The notes below the pieces were generated by a model that saw only the letters and a program-made list of their open reading frames with translations, was not told where the DNA came from and did not search any database. DNA of 64,000 nucleotides. Origin: an uncultured Roseovarius sp. GTDB taxonomy: Bacteria > Pseudomonadota > Alphaproteobacteria > Rhodobacterales > Rhodobacteraceae. The position numbers were made by a program, and so were the translations under genes. Every line of letters begins with the position of its first letter. The first letter of the stretch is position 1. The DNA lies in the NCBI GenBank assembly GCA_947499555.1, contig CANMOU010000002.1, positions 321,001-385,000 of the forward strand. The letters run 5' to 3'. Below, in pieces: positions 26,221-34,408 of the stretch.

Positions 26221-26571
26221 CCAATAAAAGAATAGGCAACCCTCAGAAGCTGACCTTCGCTACAGTGAGGCAACCCGGTAAGTTTGGGCTCGACCCAGAC
26301 TTTCGCGCTGCACAATCGACTGATCTTGATCCGCTTTCTGTTTCCGCCTATACCGCACCCGTCCGGGGCTCGGTTGAGTCGGCCGGACCTGCTTGTTTGT
26401 GACCAGCCCCTGCTTTCTTCGGCGATCCGGGCCCCACGACCGACAGAGCAGATGATAGATATGACGACCTGAACTCTGGCGGGCACTGCGGTGGACCCGG
26501 AAGAAGACCAAGAGCTCTTAGGACGCGCACCAACTTTGCGGAACAACCGCAAGCATATAGGAGTTGAAGCG
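26221..26571 (+). promoter_or_regulatory. rplS leader region with structured 5' UTR
   Basis: 351 bp without a convincing gene. Near rplS there is a palindrome AAGAGCTCTT in CCAAGAGCTCTTAGG (about 26508-26522) and a hairpin TTGCGG-aacaa-CCGCAA (26536-26552). CAACT (26531-26535) can pair with AGTTG (26562-26566), which overlaps the ribosome site of rplS. This is a candidate autoregulatory leader. A separate promoter for rplS-rpmE is likely here. Confidence 0.5.
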
Positions 26572-26955
26572 ATGGATCTTATCGCTCAGATCGAGGCGGA
26601 GCAAATCGCCGCCCTCGGGAAGGACATTCCCGATTTCAAAGCCGGCGACACCGTGCGCGTCGGCTTTAAGGTGACCGAAGGCACACGCAGTCGTGTGCAG
26701 AACTTCGAAGGCGTGTGCATCAGCCGCAAAAACGGCGAAGGCATCGCCGGATCTTTCACCGTTCGCAAGATTTCATTTGGCGAAGGTGTGGAACGTGTGT
26801 TCCCGCTCTATTCGACCAATATCGACAGCATCACCGTCGTGCGCCGTGGCCGCGTCCGCCGTGCCAAGCTGTACTACCTGCGCCAGCGTCGCGGCAAATC
26901 CGCCCGGATCGCAGAAGACACCACCTACAAGCCAAAGGCCGACGCCTCGGCGTAA
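26572..26955 (+). CDS. rplS: 50S ribosomal protein L19
   Basis: 127 residues with [65 protein letters not shown] and [21 protein letters not shown], all diagnostic of L19 at the 30S-50S interface. TAGGAGTT lies before the ATG at 26572; an in-frame upstream start at 26491 would add 27 unrelated residues. Followed after 14 bases by rpmE. Confidence 0.97.
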   Translation: MDLIAQIEAEQIAALGKDIPDFKAGDTVRVGFKVTEGTRSRVQNFEGVCISRKNGEGIAGSFTVRKISFGEGVERVFPLYSTNIDSITVVRRGRVRRAKLYYLRQRRGKSARIAEDTTYKPKADASA

Positions 26956-26969
26956 GGAGCGTGAAAGAC

Positions 26970-27191
26970 ATGAAAAAAGATCTGCACCCCGATTATCACT
27001 TCATCGAAGTCAAAATGACCGATGGCACAATGATCACCATGCGCTCGACCTACGGCAACGAAGGCGACACGCTTTCGTTGGACGTGGACCCGACCGTGCA
27101 CCCTGCCTGGACCGGTGGCGGCGCACGTCTTACAGACGCCGGTGGCCGCGTGTCGAAGTTCAAGAACAAATACGCAGGGCTTGGTTTCTGA
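26970..27191 (+). CDS. rpmE: 50S ribosomal protein L31
   Basis: 73 residues: [42 protein letters not shown] and [13 protein letters not shown]. It lacks the CxxC zinc motif of the Zn-binding form, so it is the zinc-independent (C-minus) class typical of many alphaproteobacteria. Preceded by AAGGAG and followed by a clear terminator. Confidence 0.95.
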   Translation: MKKDLHPDYHFIEVKMTDGTMITMRSTYGNEGDTLSLDVDPTVHPAWTGGGARLTDAGGRVSKFKNKYAGLGF

Positions 27192-27213
27192 GCCAACGCA
27201 CCCTCGCTGCTTT

Positions 27214-27243
27214 AAAACGCCGCTCCTTCGGGGCGGCGTTTTT
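27214..27243 (+). terminator. rho-independent terminator after rpmE
   Basis: AAAACGCCGC (27214-27223) pairs with GCGGCGTTTT (27233-27242), with an inner CC-TTCG-GG loop and a T run. It closes the ffh-to-rpmE block. Confidence 0.85.
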
Positions 27244-27317
27244 CGTCCAGATCCAAAGTTTCCCATCGTCGTACTTTATCGGCGCTCCGTCCGCAAAGCG
27301 GTCATCCGCACCTGATA

Positions 27318-27728
27318 CTAGGCCACCACCTGATGCACCTCGATCACGTTGCCATCGGGATCATAGAAGTAAATCTGGTGCCAGCCTTTGACGGCGCTTT
27401 CACCCCAGTCGGAATAGGCCACGCCCTTGGCGTTAAGATGCGCCTTGAATGCCTGCAAATCGTCGCAGCGATAAGCAATGTGACCATGGCTCACCGGGTT
27501 GACAATCTGCCCCGTGCGAAAGCCTGCATCCACGTCCTTGCGCGCCACATGCAAATGCACATGCCCATCTTCCAGAAAGGCCACGTCACCGGTGTAGACG
27601 TCCTTGTCATTTTTCAGCGCGGGCAGGTCACTCTTTGCCTGATCAAGTTGCATGACATCGCGATAGAACGCATCCATGGCTTCGACTTTCTCGGTGCTCA
27701 GGTTGATGTGGTGCAATGTCAGTTTCAT
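27318..27728 (-). CDS. VOC-family (glyoxalase/dioxygenase fold) protein
   Basis: 136 residues. The fold is shown by MKLTLHHINLSTEKVEAMDAFY at the N-terminus, SHGHIAYRCDD in the middle, and the typical C-terminal YFYDPDGNVIEVHQ, which supplies the metal-binding Glu. Metal ligands are likely His (HHINL), His (HGHIAY) and Glu. The ATG at 27728 follows GGAGG. Divergent from the aldolase gene across 76 bp. The reaction is unknown. Confidence 0.82.
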   Translation of the reverse strand: MKLTLHHINLSTEKVEAMDAFYRDVMQLDQAKSDLPALKNDKDVYTGDVAFLEDGHVHLHVARKDVDAGFRTGQIVNPVSHGHIAYRCDDLQAFKAHLNAKGVAYSDWGESAVKGWHQIYFYDPDGNVIEVHQVVA

Positions 27729-27804
27729 GCGGTCCTCCGGGTTCAGCGCTGGACCTCCACTCAACACCACGGTTAACTGGGGCACAAGACCAATGGAGAT
27801 CATC

Positions 27805-28575
27805 ATGCCTGCCCCCAAGAACGCATTCAAAACCGCGCTGACCAAAGGCCAGATGCTCTATGGCTGCTGGGCCGGATTTGCCGATCCTTATGCCACGGAA
27901 ATCCTTGGGACTGCCGGGTTTGACTGGCTGGTGCTGGATGGCGAGCACGCGCCCAACGATCTGCGTTCCTTGTCGGCGCAAATACAGGCCTTGCGAAGCT
28001 CGGACAGCCATCCGGTGGTGCGGGTTCCCATCGGCGAGGACTGGATCATCAAACAGGTTCTGGATGCAGGTGCGCAATCCATCCTCGTGCCAATGGTCGA
28101 TACTGCAGAGCAGGCCAAGGCACTGGTGCGCGCCATGCGCTATCCGCCAGAAGGTGTGCGCGGCTCTGGAGCATCGCTGGCACGGGCGTCCAGCTTCGGG
28201 GCCATCCCGGATTACATCACCACCGCCAACGACCAAATGTGCCTGATCGTCCAGATCGAAAGCCGCGAAGCAATCGAAAACCTGGACGCGATCTGCGCCG
28301 TGGATGGCGTTGATGCGGCGTTTATCGGACCCTCTGATCTGGCCAATGACATGGGCTATCGCGGCGACGCCACCGCACCAGAGGTCATGGATGCCATGCA
28401 AGGTGCGCTCACCCGGATAAAGGTGGCGGGCAAGGCGCCGGGCATTCTGGCGGTCGATCATGAAACAGCGTTGATGTACCGCGATTGGGGCGGGCAGATG
28501 TTGGCGGTGGGCATCGATGTGGTACTTTTTGCGCAAGCGGCACGTGCTCTGGCGGCAAGATGGCGCGATGGCTGA
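27805..28575 (+). CDS. HpcH/HpaI-family class II aldolase
   Basis: 256 residues of the 2-keto-3-deoxy-acid aldolase type that cleaves 4-hydroxy-2-oxo acids to pyruvate plus an aldehyde with a divalent metal. Family motifs: GFDWLVLDGEHAPND, DAGAQSILVPMVDTAEQA, QIESREAIENLDAICAVDGVD and AAFIGPSDLAND. GGAG lies before the ATG at 27805; a second ATG at 27793 is less favoured. Its end overlaps the glucokinase start by eight bases, so the two are probably co-expressed in sugar-acid metabolism. Confidence 0.88.
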   Translation: MPAPKNAFKTALTKGQMLYGCWAGFADPYATEILGTAGFDWLVLDGEHAPNDLRSLSAQIQALRSSDSHPVVRVPIGEDWIIKQVLDAGAQSILVPMVDTAEQAKALVRAMRYPPEGVRGSGASLARASSFGAIPDYITTANDQMCLIVQIESREAIENLDAICAVDGVDAAFIGPSDLANDMGYRGDATAPEVMDAMQGALTRIKVAGKAPGILAVDHETALMYRDWGGQMLAVGIDVVLFAQAARALAARWRDG

Positions 28576-29485
28576 GCAACTGCTGATTGATTTGGGCGGA
28601 ACGCATTGCCGCCTTGGCCTGGCGATGGACGGCCGCTTTGAGCCGGTCACGGCGCGGGTTTTGAAGAATGCAGAACACCTGGGCCTGCCGGAGTTGCTGC
28701 GGGCCTATCTCAACGAGATACGGCCTTCGTCTCTGACAGCCATTTGTGCTGCCGTGGCCGGGCCGGTCGAAAGCGGTTTTGCGAAACTGACAAACCATGA
28801 CTGGACAGCTCAGACCTCTGAACTGATCAGCGCGACGGGTGCGCTGGACTGTTATCTTTTGAACGACCTGCAAGCGCAGGCCTTTGCGTTGGGTGATCTT
28901 GACCCCTCCGGTCTTGAGCGCCTTCGAAGCGGTAGCGCCGATCCGACAGGACCACGTCTTGTGATCGGAGTTGGAACAGGCTGCAATCTGGCGATCGCGC
29001 ATCGGATTGGCCAAAAGCTTTTCGTGCCTGCTGCAGAGTTCGGTCACACGCCTTTGCCGGACATGCCAGATTTCCGCTCACTCTTCGACACGCTGCGCGC
29101 ACCCAATGGCCACCTGCCGGTGGAAGCGGCGTTGTCAGGCGCAGGCCTGTGCCGCCTGCATCACCATCTGACCGGCGCGGAGGCGGCCCCTCAAGATATT
29201 CTGGCAACGGCGCCGAACGCGACCACAGAGGCATTTGGCACCTTGCTGGGTGCTGTCGCAGGGTCGGCATGCATAGGGCATATGGCCACGGGCGGGCTCT
29301 ATCTGATCGGCGGGGTCGCGCGGGCTGTTGCGCCACATCTTGCTGCCAGCGGATTTGAGACAGCCTTTCTAGGTGGCGGGCCCTACAGGCATATCCTGCA
29401 GAAGATCCCCGTAGCACTGATCAAGGATGACCTTGCCGCATTGCGGGGCTGCGCGCTGCATCTTTCCCAGATGCAATGGGACTAA
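28568..29485 (+). CDS. glk: glucokinase
   Basis: 305 residues of the Glk (not ROK) family, phosphorylating glucose with ATP. Seen: LLIDLGGTHCRLGLA (phosphate 1), KLTNHDWTAQTSEL (sugar binding), LLNDLQAQAFAL with the catalytic Asp, and VIGVGTGCNLA (phosphate 2). Its start overlaps the aldolase end and its own end overlaps the convergent glycosylase gene by four bases. Confidence 0.88.
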   Translation: MAEQLLIDLGGTHCRLGLAMDGRFEPVTARVLKNAEHLGLPELLRAYLNEIRPSSLTAICAAVAGPVESGFAKLTNHDWTAQTSELISATGALDCYLLNDLQAQAFALGDLDPSGLERLRSGSADPTGPRLVIGVGTGCNLAIAHRIGQKLFVPAAEFGHTPLPDMPDFRSLFDTLRAPNGHLPVEAALSGAGLCRLHHHLTGAEAAPQDILATAPNATTEAFGTLLGAVAGSACIGHMATGGLYLIGGVARAVAPHLAASGFETAFLGGGPYRHILQKIPVALIKDDLAALRGCALHLSQMQWD

Positions 29486-30147
29486 CCAACGCTCAGTGCC
29501 AAGACCCGGCTGATCTCGGTCAGCGACCGGCCCGATTGCTCCATCCATGTATTGAATGCGCCCTGAACCGCCTTCATTGACGATTTCGACCCCGGCGTCT
29601 TGTCTACGACCCCTTCGGCAATCAGGCGGGCAACGACATCACGCGACAGGATGTAACTATCGCGCCCCAGCATACGCATCGAATAGGCCCCGGTCATACC
29701 CCCTAGACGCGAACCACGCTTCTTGAGCATCTCCAGCAGGTCCGAGAAAGTCTCAGACGGCCATTCGCCCAGCACCTTGCCCACACCGCCATCCGCCCGA
29801 AGCTCTAGCAAAAACGCCGCGTTGTCACGCACCGATCCGATTTTGGCACCATGCCGGACGATGCGCGTGTCCGTCAGCAGCGCATCGAACATCCGGTCAT
29901 CCATCATTGCGCATTTGCCCAACTCAAACCCGTGAAAGGCCTCCTCGAAGCCAGGCCATTTCTTTTCAATAACGGTCCAGTTCAACCCGGTGGCAAAAAT
30001 GTATTTCGACATTTCCGCCAACCAGCGGTCCTCGGGGATGGCAGCCAGTTCCTTGGCACTCTTGGGGCGCGACAACATGGCTTCAAGCGCCTCTGTTCCG
30101 CCATGCCGCCCGGCACTGATGTCGTAAATCTCCTGAAAGCTCCGCAT
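29482..30147 (-). CDS. DNA-3-methyladenine glycosylase I-like protein
   Basis: 221 residues similar in outline to the Tag family of helix-hairpin-helix base-excision enzymes. It contains EMSKYIFATGLNWTVIEKKWPGFEEAFHGFE, the W..I..K...F..AF core of Tag, and DALLTDTRIVRHGAKIGSVRDNAAF, equivalent to the RN..KI...I.NA motif. It lacks the N-terminal CxW and C-terminal His/Cys zinc ligands of E. coli Tag, so substrate range may differ. The ATG at 30147 follows AAGGAGT. Confidence 0.75.
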   Translation of the reverse strand: MRSFQEIYDISAGRHGGTEALEAMLSRPKSAKELAAIPEDRWLAEMSKYIFATGLNWTVIEKKWPGFEEAFHGFELGKCAMMDDRMFDALLTDTRIVRHGAKIGSVRDNAAFLLELRADGGVGKVLGEWPSETFSDLLEMLKKRGSRLGGMTGAYSMRMLGRDSYILSRDVVARLIAEGVVDKTPGSKSSMKAVQGAFNTWMEQSGRSLTEISRVLALSVG

Positions 30148-30268
30148 CCCGCACTCCTTTCGCGCACGCATACCACCCTACCCCTGACAGTTTCCTGCAG
30201 GAAGTCGCTTTTCCCGCAGGCTCGCCTCTGCCATACTGCGAGACAACCAACAAACAAAGAGCAGACCG

Positions 30269-32224
30269 ATGGCCGACGATCTCTTTCCGCCCCCAGACTC
30301 CGGCGACTATGACGCATCTTCTATCCAGGTCCTGGAAGACATGGAGCATGTTCGCCTGCGTCCTGGCATGTATATCGGCGGCAAGGATGACCGGGCCTTG
30401 CATCACATGGTCGCCGAAATCATCGACAACTCGATGGACGAAGCTGTTGCGGGACATGCCAACTGGATCGAGATTGAGTTGCACGAAAATGGTCATGTCT
30501 CGGTGCGCGACAACGGGCGCGGCATCCCTACTGGCCCACACCCGAAGGACCCGTCAAAAACTGCGCTCGAAATCATCTTCTGCACTCTGAATGCAGGCGG
30601 AAAGTTCTCCGGCGACAGTTATCAGACCTCTGGCGGTCTGCACGGCGTTGGTTCATCCGTGGTCAACGCGCTTTCGGATCACCTTCGCGTGGAAGTGGCT
30701 CGCAACAAGGAACTCTTCGCGATGGAGTTTTCCCGTGGCCTGCCCCAAGGCCCGCTGGAAAAGATCGGTGCCGCCCCCAACAGGCGCGGCACCGCCGTGA
30801 CTTTCCATCCCGACCCGGAGATCTTCGGCTCGCTCAAACTCAAACCGGCACGACTTTTCAAGATGGCCCGTTCCAAGGCCTATCTGTTTTCAGGCGTAGA
30901 AATCCGCTGGAAATCCGCGATTGAGGACGGCGAAACGCCGACCGAGGCAAAATTCCACTTTCCCGGTGGCCTGGCCGACTACCTTTCTGAGACTTTCGCA
31001 GGAGCCAGCACCTATGCGGACGCGCCCTTCGCAGGATCGGTCTCTTTCGAAAAATTCGGCGCACCGGGCAAGGTCGAATGGGCCATCAACTGGACCCCGT
31101 CCCGCGACGGGTTTATTCAGTCCTATTGCAACACCGTGCCCACGCCCGAAGGCGGCACGCATGAGGCCGGATTCTGGGCCGCGATCCTGAAGGGCATCAA
31201 AGCCTATGGCGAGCTCGTCAATAACAAGAAAGCCGGAACCATCACGCGCGAAGACCTGATCACAGGTGCGGGCGCGCTTGTGTCCTGCTTTATCCGAGAG
31301 CCGGAATTCGTCGGCCAAACCAAGGATCGCCTGGCCACCGTCGAAGCCCAGCGCATGGTCGAAAACTCGGTGCGCGACCATTTTGACAACTGGCTTGCGG
31401 CGGATACGAAATCCGCAGGGGCGATCCTCGACTTTCTTGTATTGAGAGCCGAGGAACGCCTGAGGAGACGGGCCGAGAAGGAAACACAACGTAAGTCCGC
31501 CACGAAAAAACTCCGCCTTCCCGGAAAATTGGTGGACTGTTCTTCTTCAACGCGCGAGGGCACCGAATTATTCATTGTCGAAGGAGATTCTGCAGGCGGG
31601 TCCGCAAAAATGGCCCGCGACCGCAAAAATCAGGCGCTTTTGCCCTTGCGCGGCAAGATCCTCAACGTGCTGGGCGCGGCGTCATCGAAGCTGGGTAGCA
31701 ATGCAGAGATCAACGACCTGACCCAAGCGCTTGGCGTGGGTCTTGGCACGCGGTTTAACATCGATGATCTGCGTTACGACAAGATCATCATCATGACCGA
31801 CGCCGATGTGGACGGGGCGCATATCGCGTCGCTTCTGATGACGTTTTTCTTCACCCAGATGCGCCCGATGATCGATGCCGGGCACTTGTATCTGGCCTGC
31901 CCGCCGCTCTATCGCCTCACTCAAGGGGCCAACCGTGTCTATTGTCTGGACGAGGCAGAGCGCGACGCATGGCTGGAAAAAGGGCTGGGGGGCAAAGCCA
32001 AGATCGACGTCAGCCGGTTCAAGGGCTTGGGCGAAATGGACGCCAAGGATCTGAAAGAGACCACCATGGACCCCAAAACGCGGAAATTGATCCGCGTGAC
32101 CATCGACGAAGACGAACCGGGCGAGACCGGAGACCTTGTCGAACGCCTCATGGGCAAGAAGCCCGAACTGCGGTTCCAGTATATTCAAGAGAACGCGCGG
32201 TTTGTGGCGGAGTTGGATGTTTAG
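30269..32224 (+). CDS. parE: DNA topoisomerase IV subunit B
   Basis: 651 residues, the ParE length (GyrB is about 800). ATPase features: VLEDMEHVRLRPGMYIGGKDD, ELHENGHVSVRDNGRGIPTGPH, and TSGGLHGVGSSVVNALSD. TOPRIM features: FIVEGDSAGGSAKMARDR and MTDADVDGAHIASLL. It works with ParC (not in the window) to unlink daughter chromosomes. Transcribed rightwards; a restriction-modification pair follows 70 bp later. Confidence 0.96.
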   Translation: MADDLFPPPDSGDYDASSIQVLEDMEHVRLRPGMYIGGKDDRALHHMVAEIIDNSMDEAVAGHANWIEIELHENGHVSVRDNGRGIPTGPHPKDPSKTALEIIFCTLNAGGKFSGDSYQTSGGLHGVGSSVVNALSDHLRVEVARNKELFAMEFSRGLPQGPLEKIGAAPNRRGTAVTFHPDPEIFGSLKLKPARLFKMARSKAYLFSGVEIRWKSAIEDGETPTEAKFHFPGGLADYLSETFAGASTYADAPFAGSVSFEKFGAPGKVEWAINWTPSRDGFIQSYCNTVPTPEGGTHEAGFWAAILKGIKAYGELVNNKKAGTITREDLITGAGALVSCFIREPEFVGQTKDRLATVEAQRMVENSVRDHFDNWLAADTKSAGAILDFLVLRAEERLRRRAEKETQRKSATKKLRLPGKLVDCSSSTREGTELFIVEGDSAGGSAKMARDRKNQALLPLRGKILNVLGAASSKLGSNAEINDLTQALGVGLGTRFNIDDLRYDKIIIMTDADVDGAHIASLLMTFFFTQMRPMIDAGHLYLACPPLYRLTQGANRVYCLDEAERDAWLEKGLGGKAKIDVSRFKGLGEMDAKDLKETTMDPKTRKLIRVTIDEDEPGETGDLVERLMGKKPELRFQYIQENARFVAELDV

Positions 32225-32242
32225 GCATTAACTAAATATTGA

Positions 32243-32268
32243 TATAATGATCTACATTTGTTCTACAT
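32243..32268 (+). promoter_or_regulatory. probable promoter and direct repeat ahead of the R-M genes
   Basis: A consensus -10 TATAAT (32243-32248) in an AT-rich gap, followed by two direct copies of TCTACAT (32251-32257 and 32262-32268), 11 bp apart or about one helical turn. This suggests an independent promoter for the methyltransferase with a possible operator. Confidence 0.45.
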
Positions 32269-32294
32269 GATGTGCGTTCAAAAGAGAGATTCCC

Positions 32295-32927
32295 ATGCCC
32301 CATGCAGCGAATGAAGACCTTACAAACTTTCTCGACGGGCAAAAATTCGCGACAATCATGGCGGACCCACCTTGGCGTTTCACAAATCGCACAGGCAAAG
32401 TCGCGCCTGAACACAAGAGGCTCTCTCGGTATCCCACTATGGAACTCGAGGACATCTGCAATTTGCCAGTTTCTGAGCATCTAAACGAAACAGCGCACTG
32501 TTATTTGTGGGTTCCCAATGCACTTTTGCCCGAAGGTTTGCAGGTACTGTCATCGTGGGGCTTTCAATACAAGTCGAACATAATTTGGCATAAAATTCGG
32601 AAAGACGGTGGTTCTGACGGGCGAGGTGTCGGTTTCTATTTCAGAAACGTTACTGAGATTCTCCTCTTCGGAGTTCGTGGCAAGAACGCCCGTACATTGG
32701 CGCCGGGTCGCAGACAGGTTAACCTGTTTGGAACGCGAAAACGCGAACATTCACGAAAACCCGATGAGCAATACGATATTATCGAGTCGTGCAGTTGGGG
32801 GCCGTTTTTGGAACTGTTTGGACGCGGGGTCAGAGAAAACTGGACGGTTTGGGGAAACCAAGCAGAAAGCGACTACAAGCCTACGTGGAGGACTTATAAG
32901 TTCAATTCCAGTGTAGCGGCAGAGTAG
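32295..32927 (+). CDS. MT-A70-family DNA adenine methyltransferase of a type II R-M system
   Basis: 210 residues. MADPPWRF provides the DPPW catalytic motif of MT-A70 N6-adenine methyltransferases, preceded by FATI as the strand. Then come CYLWVPNALLPEGLQVLSSWGF and EILLFGVRGK, also typical of the family. It should protect host DNA against the adjacent BglII-like nuclease. Codon use is AT-rich compared with parE and thiP, consistent with horizontal gain. The stop is two bases from the nuclease start. Confidence 0.85.
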   Translation: MPHAANEDLTNFLDGQKFATIMADPPWRFTNRTGKVAPEHKRLSRYPTMELEDICNLPVSEHLNETAHCYLWVPNALLPEGLQVLSSWGFQYKSNIIWHKIRKDGGSDGRGVGFYFRNVTEILLFGVRGKNARTLAPGRRQVNLFGTRKREHSRKPDEQYDIIESCSWGPFLELFGRGVRENWTVWGNQAESDYKPTWRTYKFNSSVAAE

Positions 32928-32929
32928 AG

Positions 32930-33652
32930 TTGAGTGAAATTCCAAAAGATGTATCGGCAGGAACGGTTGCAGACGACCCTGTTGTGTTGAATAATGTTTT
33001 TGAAAACGATCTGCTATCCAAATTCGAAGTGTTCAGTTACAGGAACGCAGCTGGTATTTTGAAATCTAGCTTTCCCGAGCAATTCGAAAACGTCGTCACT
33101 GCCCTCCGCAATTTTTCAATATCAAAGTCGATGATCCGGTCACCGGGTGGAAGCAAAAGTGAAATCGCAAAATACGTCGACTCGCTCTTTAACAAGGGTT
33201 GGCAAGAAACCCGGATTTCTGCAGACCTTCACGTTAAACTCTTTCATGCACAGAAAAAATCGAAGGTTCTAACTGAGTACACCAGAGAAGGTTTTCTTGA
33301 CGGTCACCGCATCGACTTTGTCAAAGGAAAGGTTGCCTTGGATTTAGAGTGGAATAGCAAAGATCAAACTTATGACCGTGACCTATACGCATTTGCTGCA
33401 TTCTACGAAGCTGGGGCAATCGACTTGGGCATAATACTCACAAGAGGATCAAGTCTCGACAACGCCTTCTTCAGAAGCCTGGGCAAAGTCTTGAAGAAAG
33501 ATGGAAGTGAAGGGGCAGACGAAGTATATAAAAAATATGGCGCATCAACCACTTGGATGGGCAAACTTCTATACAGGCTTGATGCGGGCAGGAACGGAGG
33601 GTGTCCCGTACTGGCTTTCGGTATCACACCAAATTGCATCACAGACGAATAG
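32930..33652 (+). CDS. BglII/BstYI-like type II restriction endonuclease
   Basis: 240 residues. The central segment GHRIDFVKGKVALDLEWNSKD carries an Asp and a later Glu separated by ten residues (D-(x)10-E-W-N), recalling the D/ExQ active site of BglII-type nucleases. Further matching segments are YDRDLYAFAAFYEAGAIDLGIILTR and STTWMGKLLYRLDAGRNGGCPVLAFGITP. Members cut GATC-centred sites such as AGATCT or RGATCY; the exact site here is not known. The start is probably TTG at 32930, since the first in-frame ATG is far inside. AT-rich, like its methyltransferase partner. Confidence 0.78.
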   Translation: MSEIPKDVSAGTVADDPVVLNNVFENDLLSKFEVFSYRNAAGILKSSFPEQFENVVTALRNFSISKSMIRSPGGSKSEIAKYVDSLFNKGWQETRISADLHVKLFHAQKKSKVLTEYTREGFLDGHRIDFVKGKVALDLEWNSKDQTYDRDLYAFAAFYEAGAIDLGIILTRGSSLDNAFFRSLGKVLKKDGSEGADEVYKKYGASTTWMGKLLYRLDAGRNGGCPVLAFGITPNCITDE

Positions 33653-33715
33653 GTTAGTTACACCAAGCGCAGAACAAAGACACGCTTCGCGCCCCACCTC
33701 GTGACTCACCCACCT

Positions 33716-34408
33716 CTACCCCAAGTACTCCCTCAACACCTTCGGGGGGTTGTCCAGTAACGCGGCGGTGTCTTGCGGTTCCTGCGCCTGTCCTTCTGCC
33801 ACCAGAATGGCCTGATCTGCGATCCGGCGGGCGTCTTCGGGTGCGTGGCTGATCATCAGAAGCGTCGCGCCTGTCTCGTCACACAGATCAGCCACCAGAT
33901 CGAGCATCTCTGCCCGTAGCGCAGGGCCCAAAGCCGCAAAGGGCTCGTCCAGCAACAGCAGGTCGCACCTCTGCACGAGCACCCGTGCCAGTGCTGCCCG
34001 GCTGCGCTGACCACCGGAAAGCTCGGATGGTTTGCGGTTGCCCAGCCCGGCCAGCCCGACGCGCTCAATCGCCCCATCCACGGTTTCACGCTCGGACGCG
34101 GTGAGGCGCAGGTTGGGGTGGATCCCAAGCCCCACATTCTGCGCCACGCTCAGATGCGGAAAGAGGTTGTCGTCCTGAAACAGCATCGCCAAAGGCCGCG
34201 CGCCGGGGTGGATGTCGGTGATATCCGTGCCATTCCAGGTGATCCGCCCGGTCTCAACCGACAGGAACCCCGCAATCGCCTCGATCAGCGTCGATTTCCC
34301 GGCGCCTGATGGCCCGATCACGGCGACCCGCGACCGCGCCGGTACGGACAGATGGGCGCTTAGCCCGAATGTGCCGTTGCGGATGATGCAGTCTTCAAGC
34401 TTCAGCAT
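33716..34408 (-). CDS. thiQ: thiamine ABC transporter ATP-binding protein
   Basis: 230 residues. Walker A GPSGAGKST (32-40), Q-loop LFQDDNLFPHLSV, signature LSGGQRSRAALARVL, Walker B LLLLDEPFAAL and the H-loop ISHAPEDA. The short length and operon identify ThiQ, which energises thiamine or TPP uptake. Its start overlaps the end of thiP by 14 bases. Convergent with the restriction endonuclease gene. Confidence 0.92.
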   Translation of the reverse strand: MLKLEDCIIRNGTFGLSAHLSVPARSRVAVIGPSGAGKSTLIEAIAGFLSVETGRITWNGTDITDIHPGARPLAMLFQDDNLFPHLSVAQNVGLGIHPNLRLTASERETVDGAIERVGLAGLGNRKPSELSGGQRSRAALARVLVQRCDLLLLDEPFAALGPALRAEMLDLVADLCDETGATLLMISHAPEDARRIADQAILVAEGQAQEPQDTAALLDNPPKVLREYLG

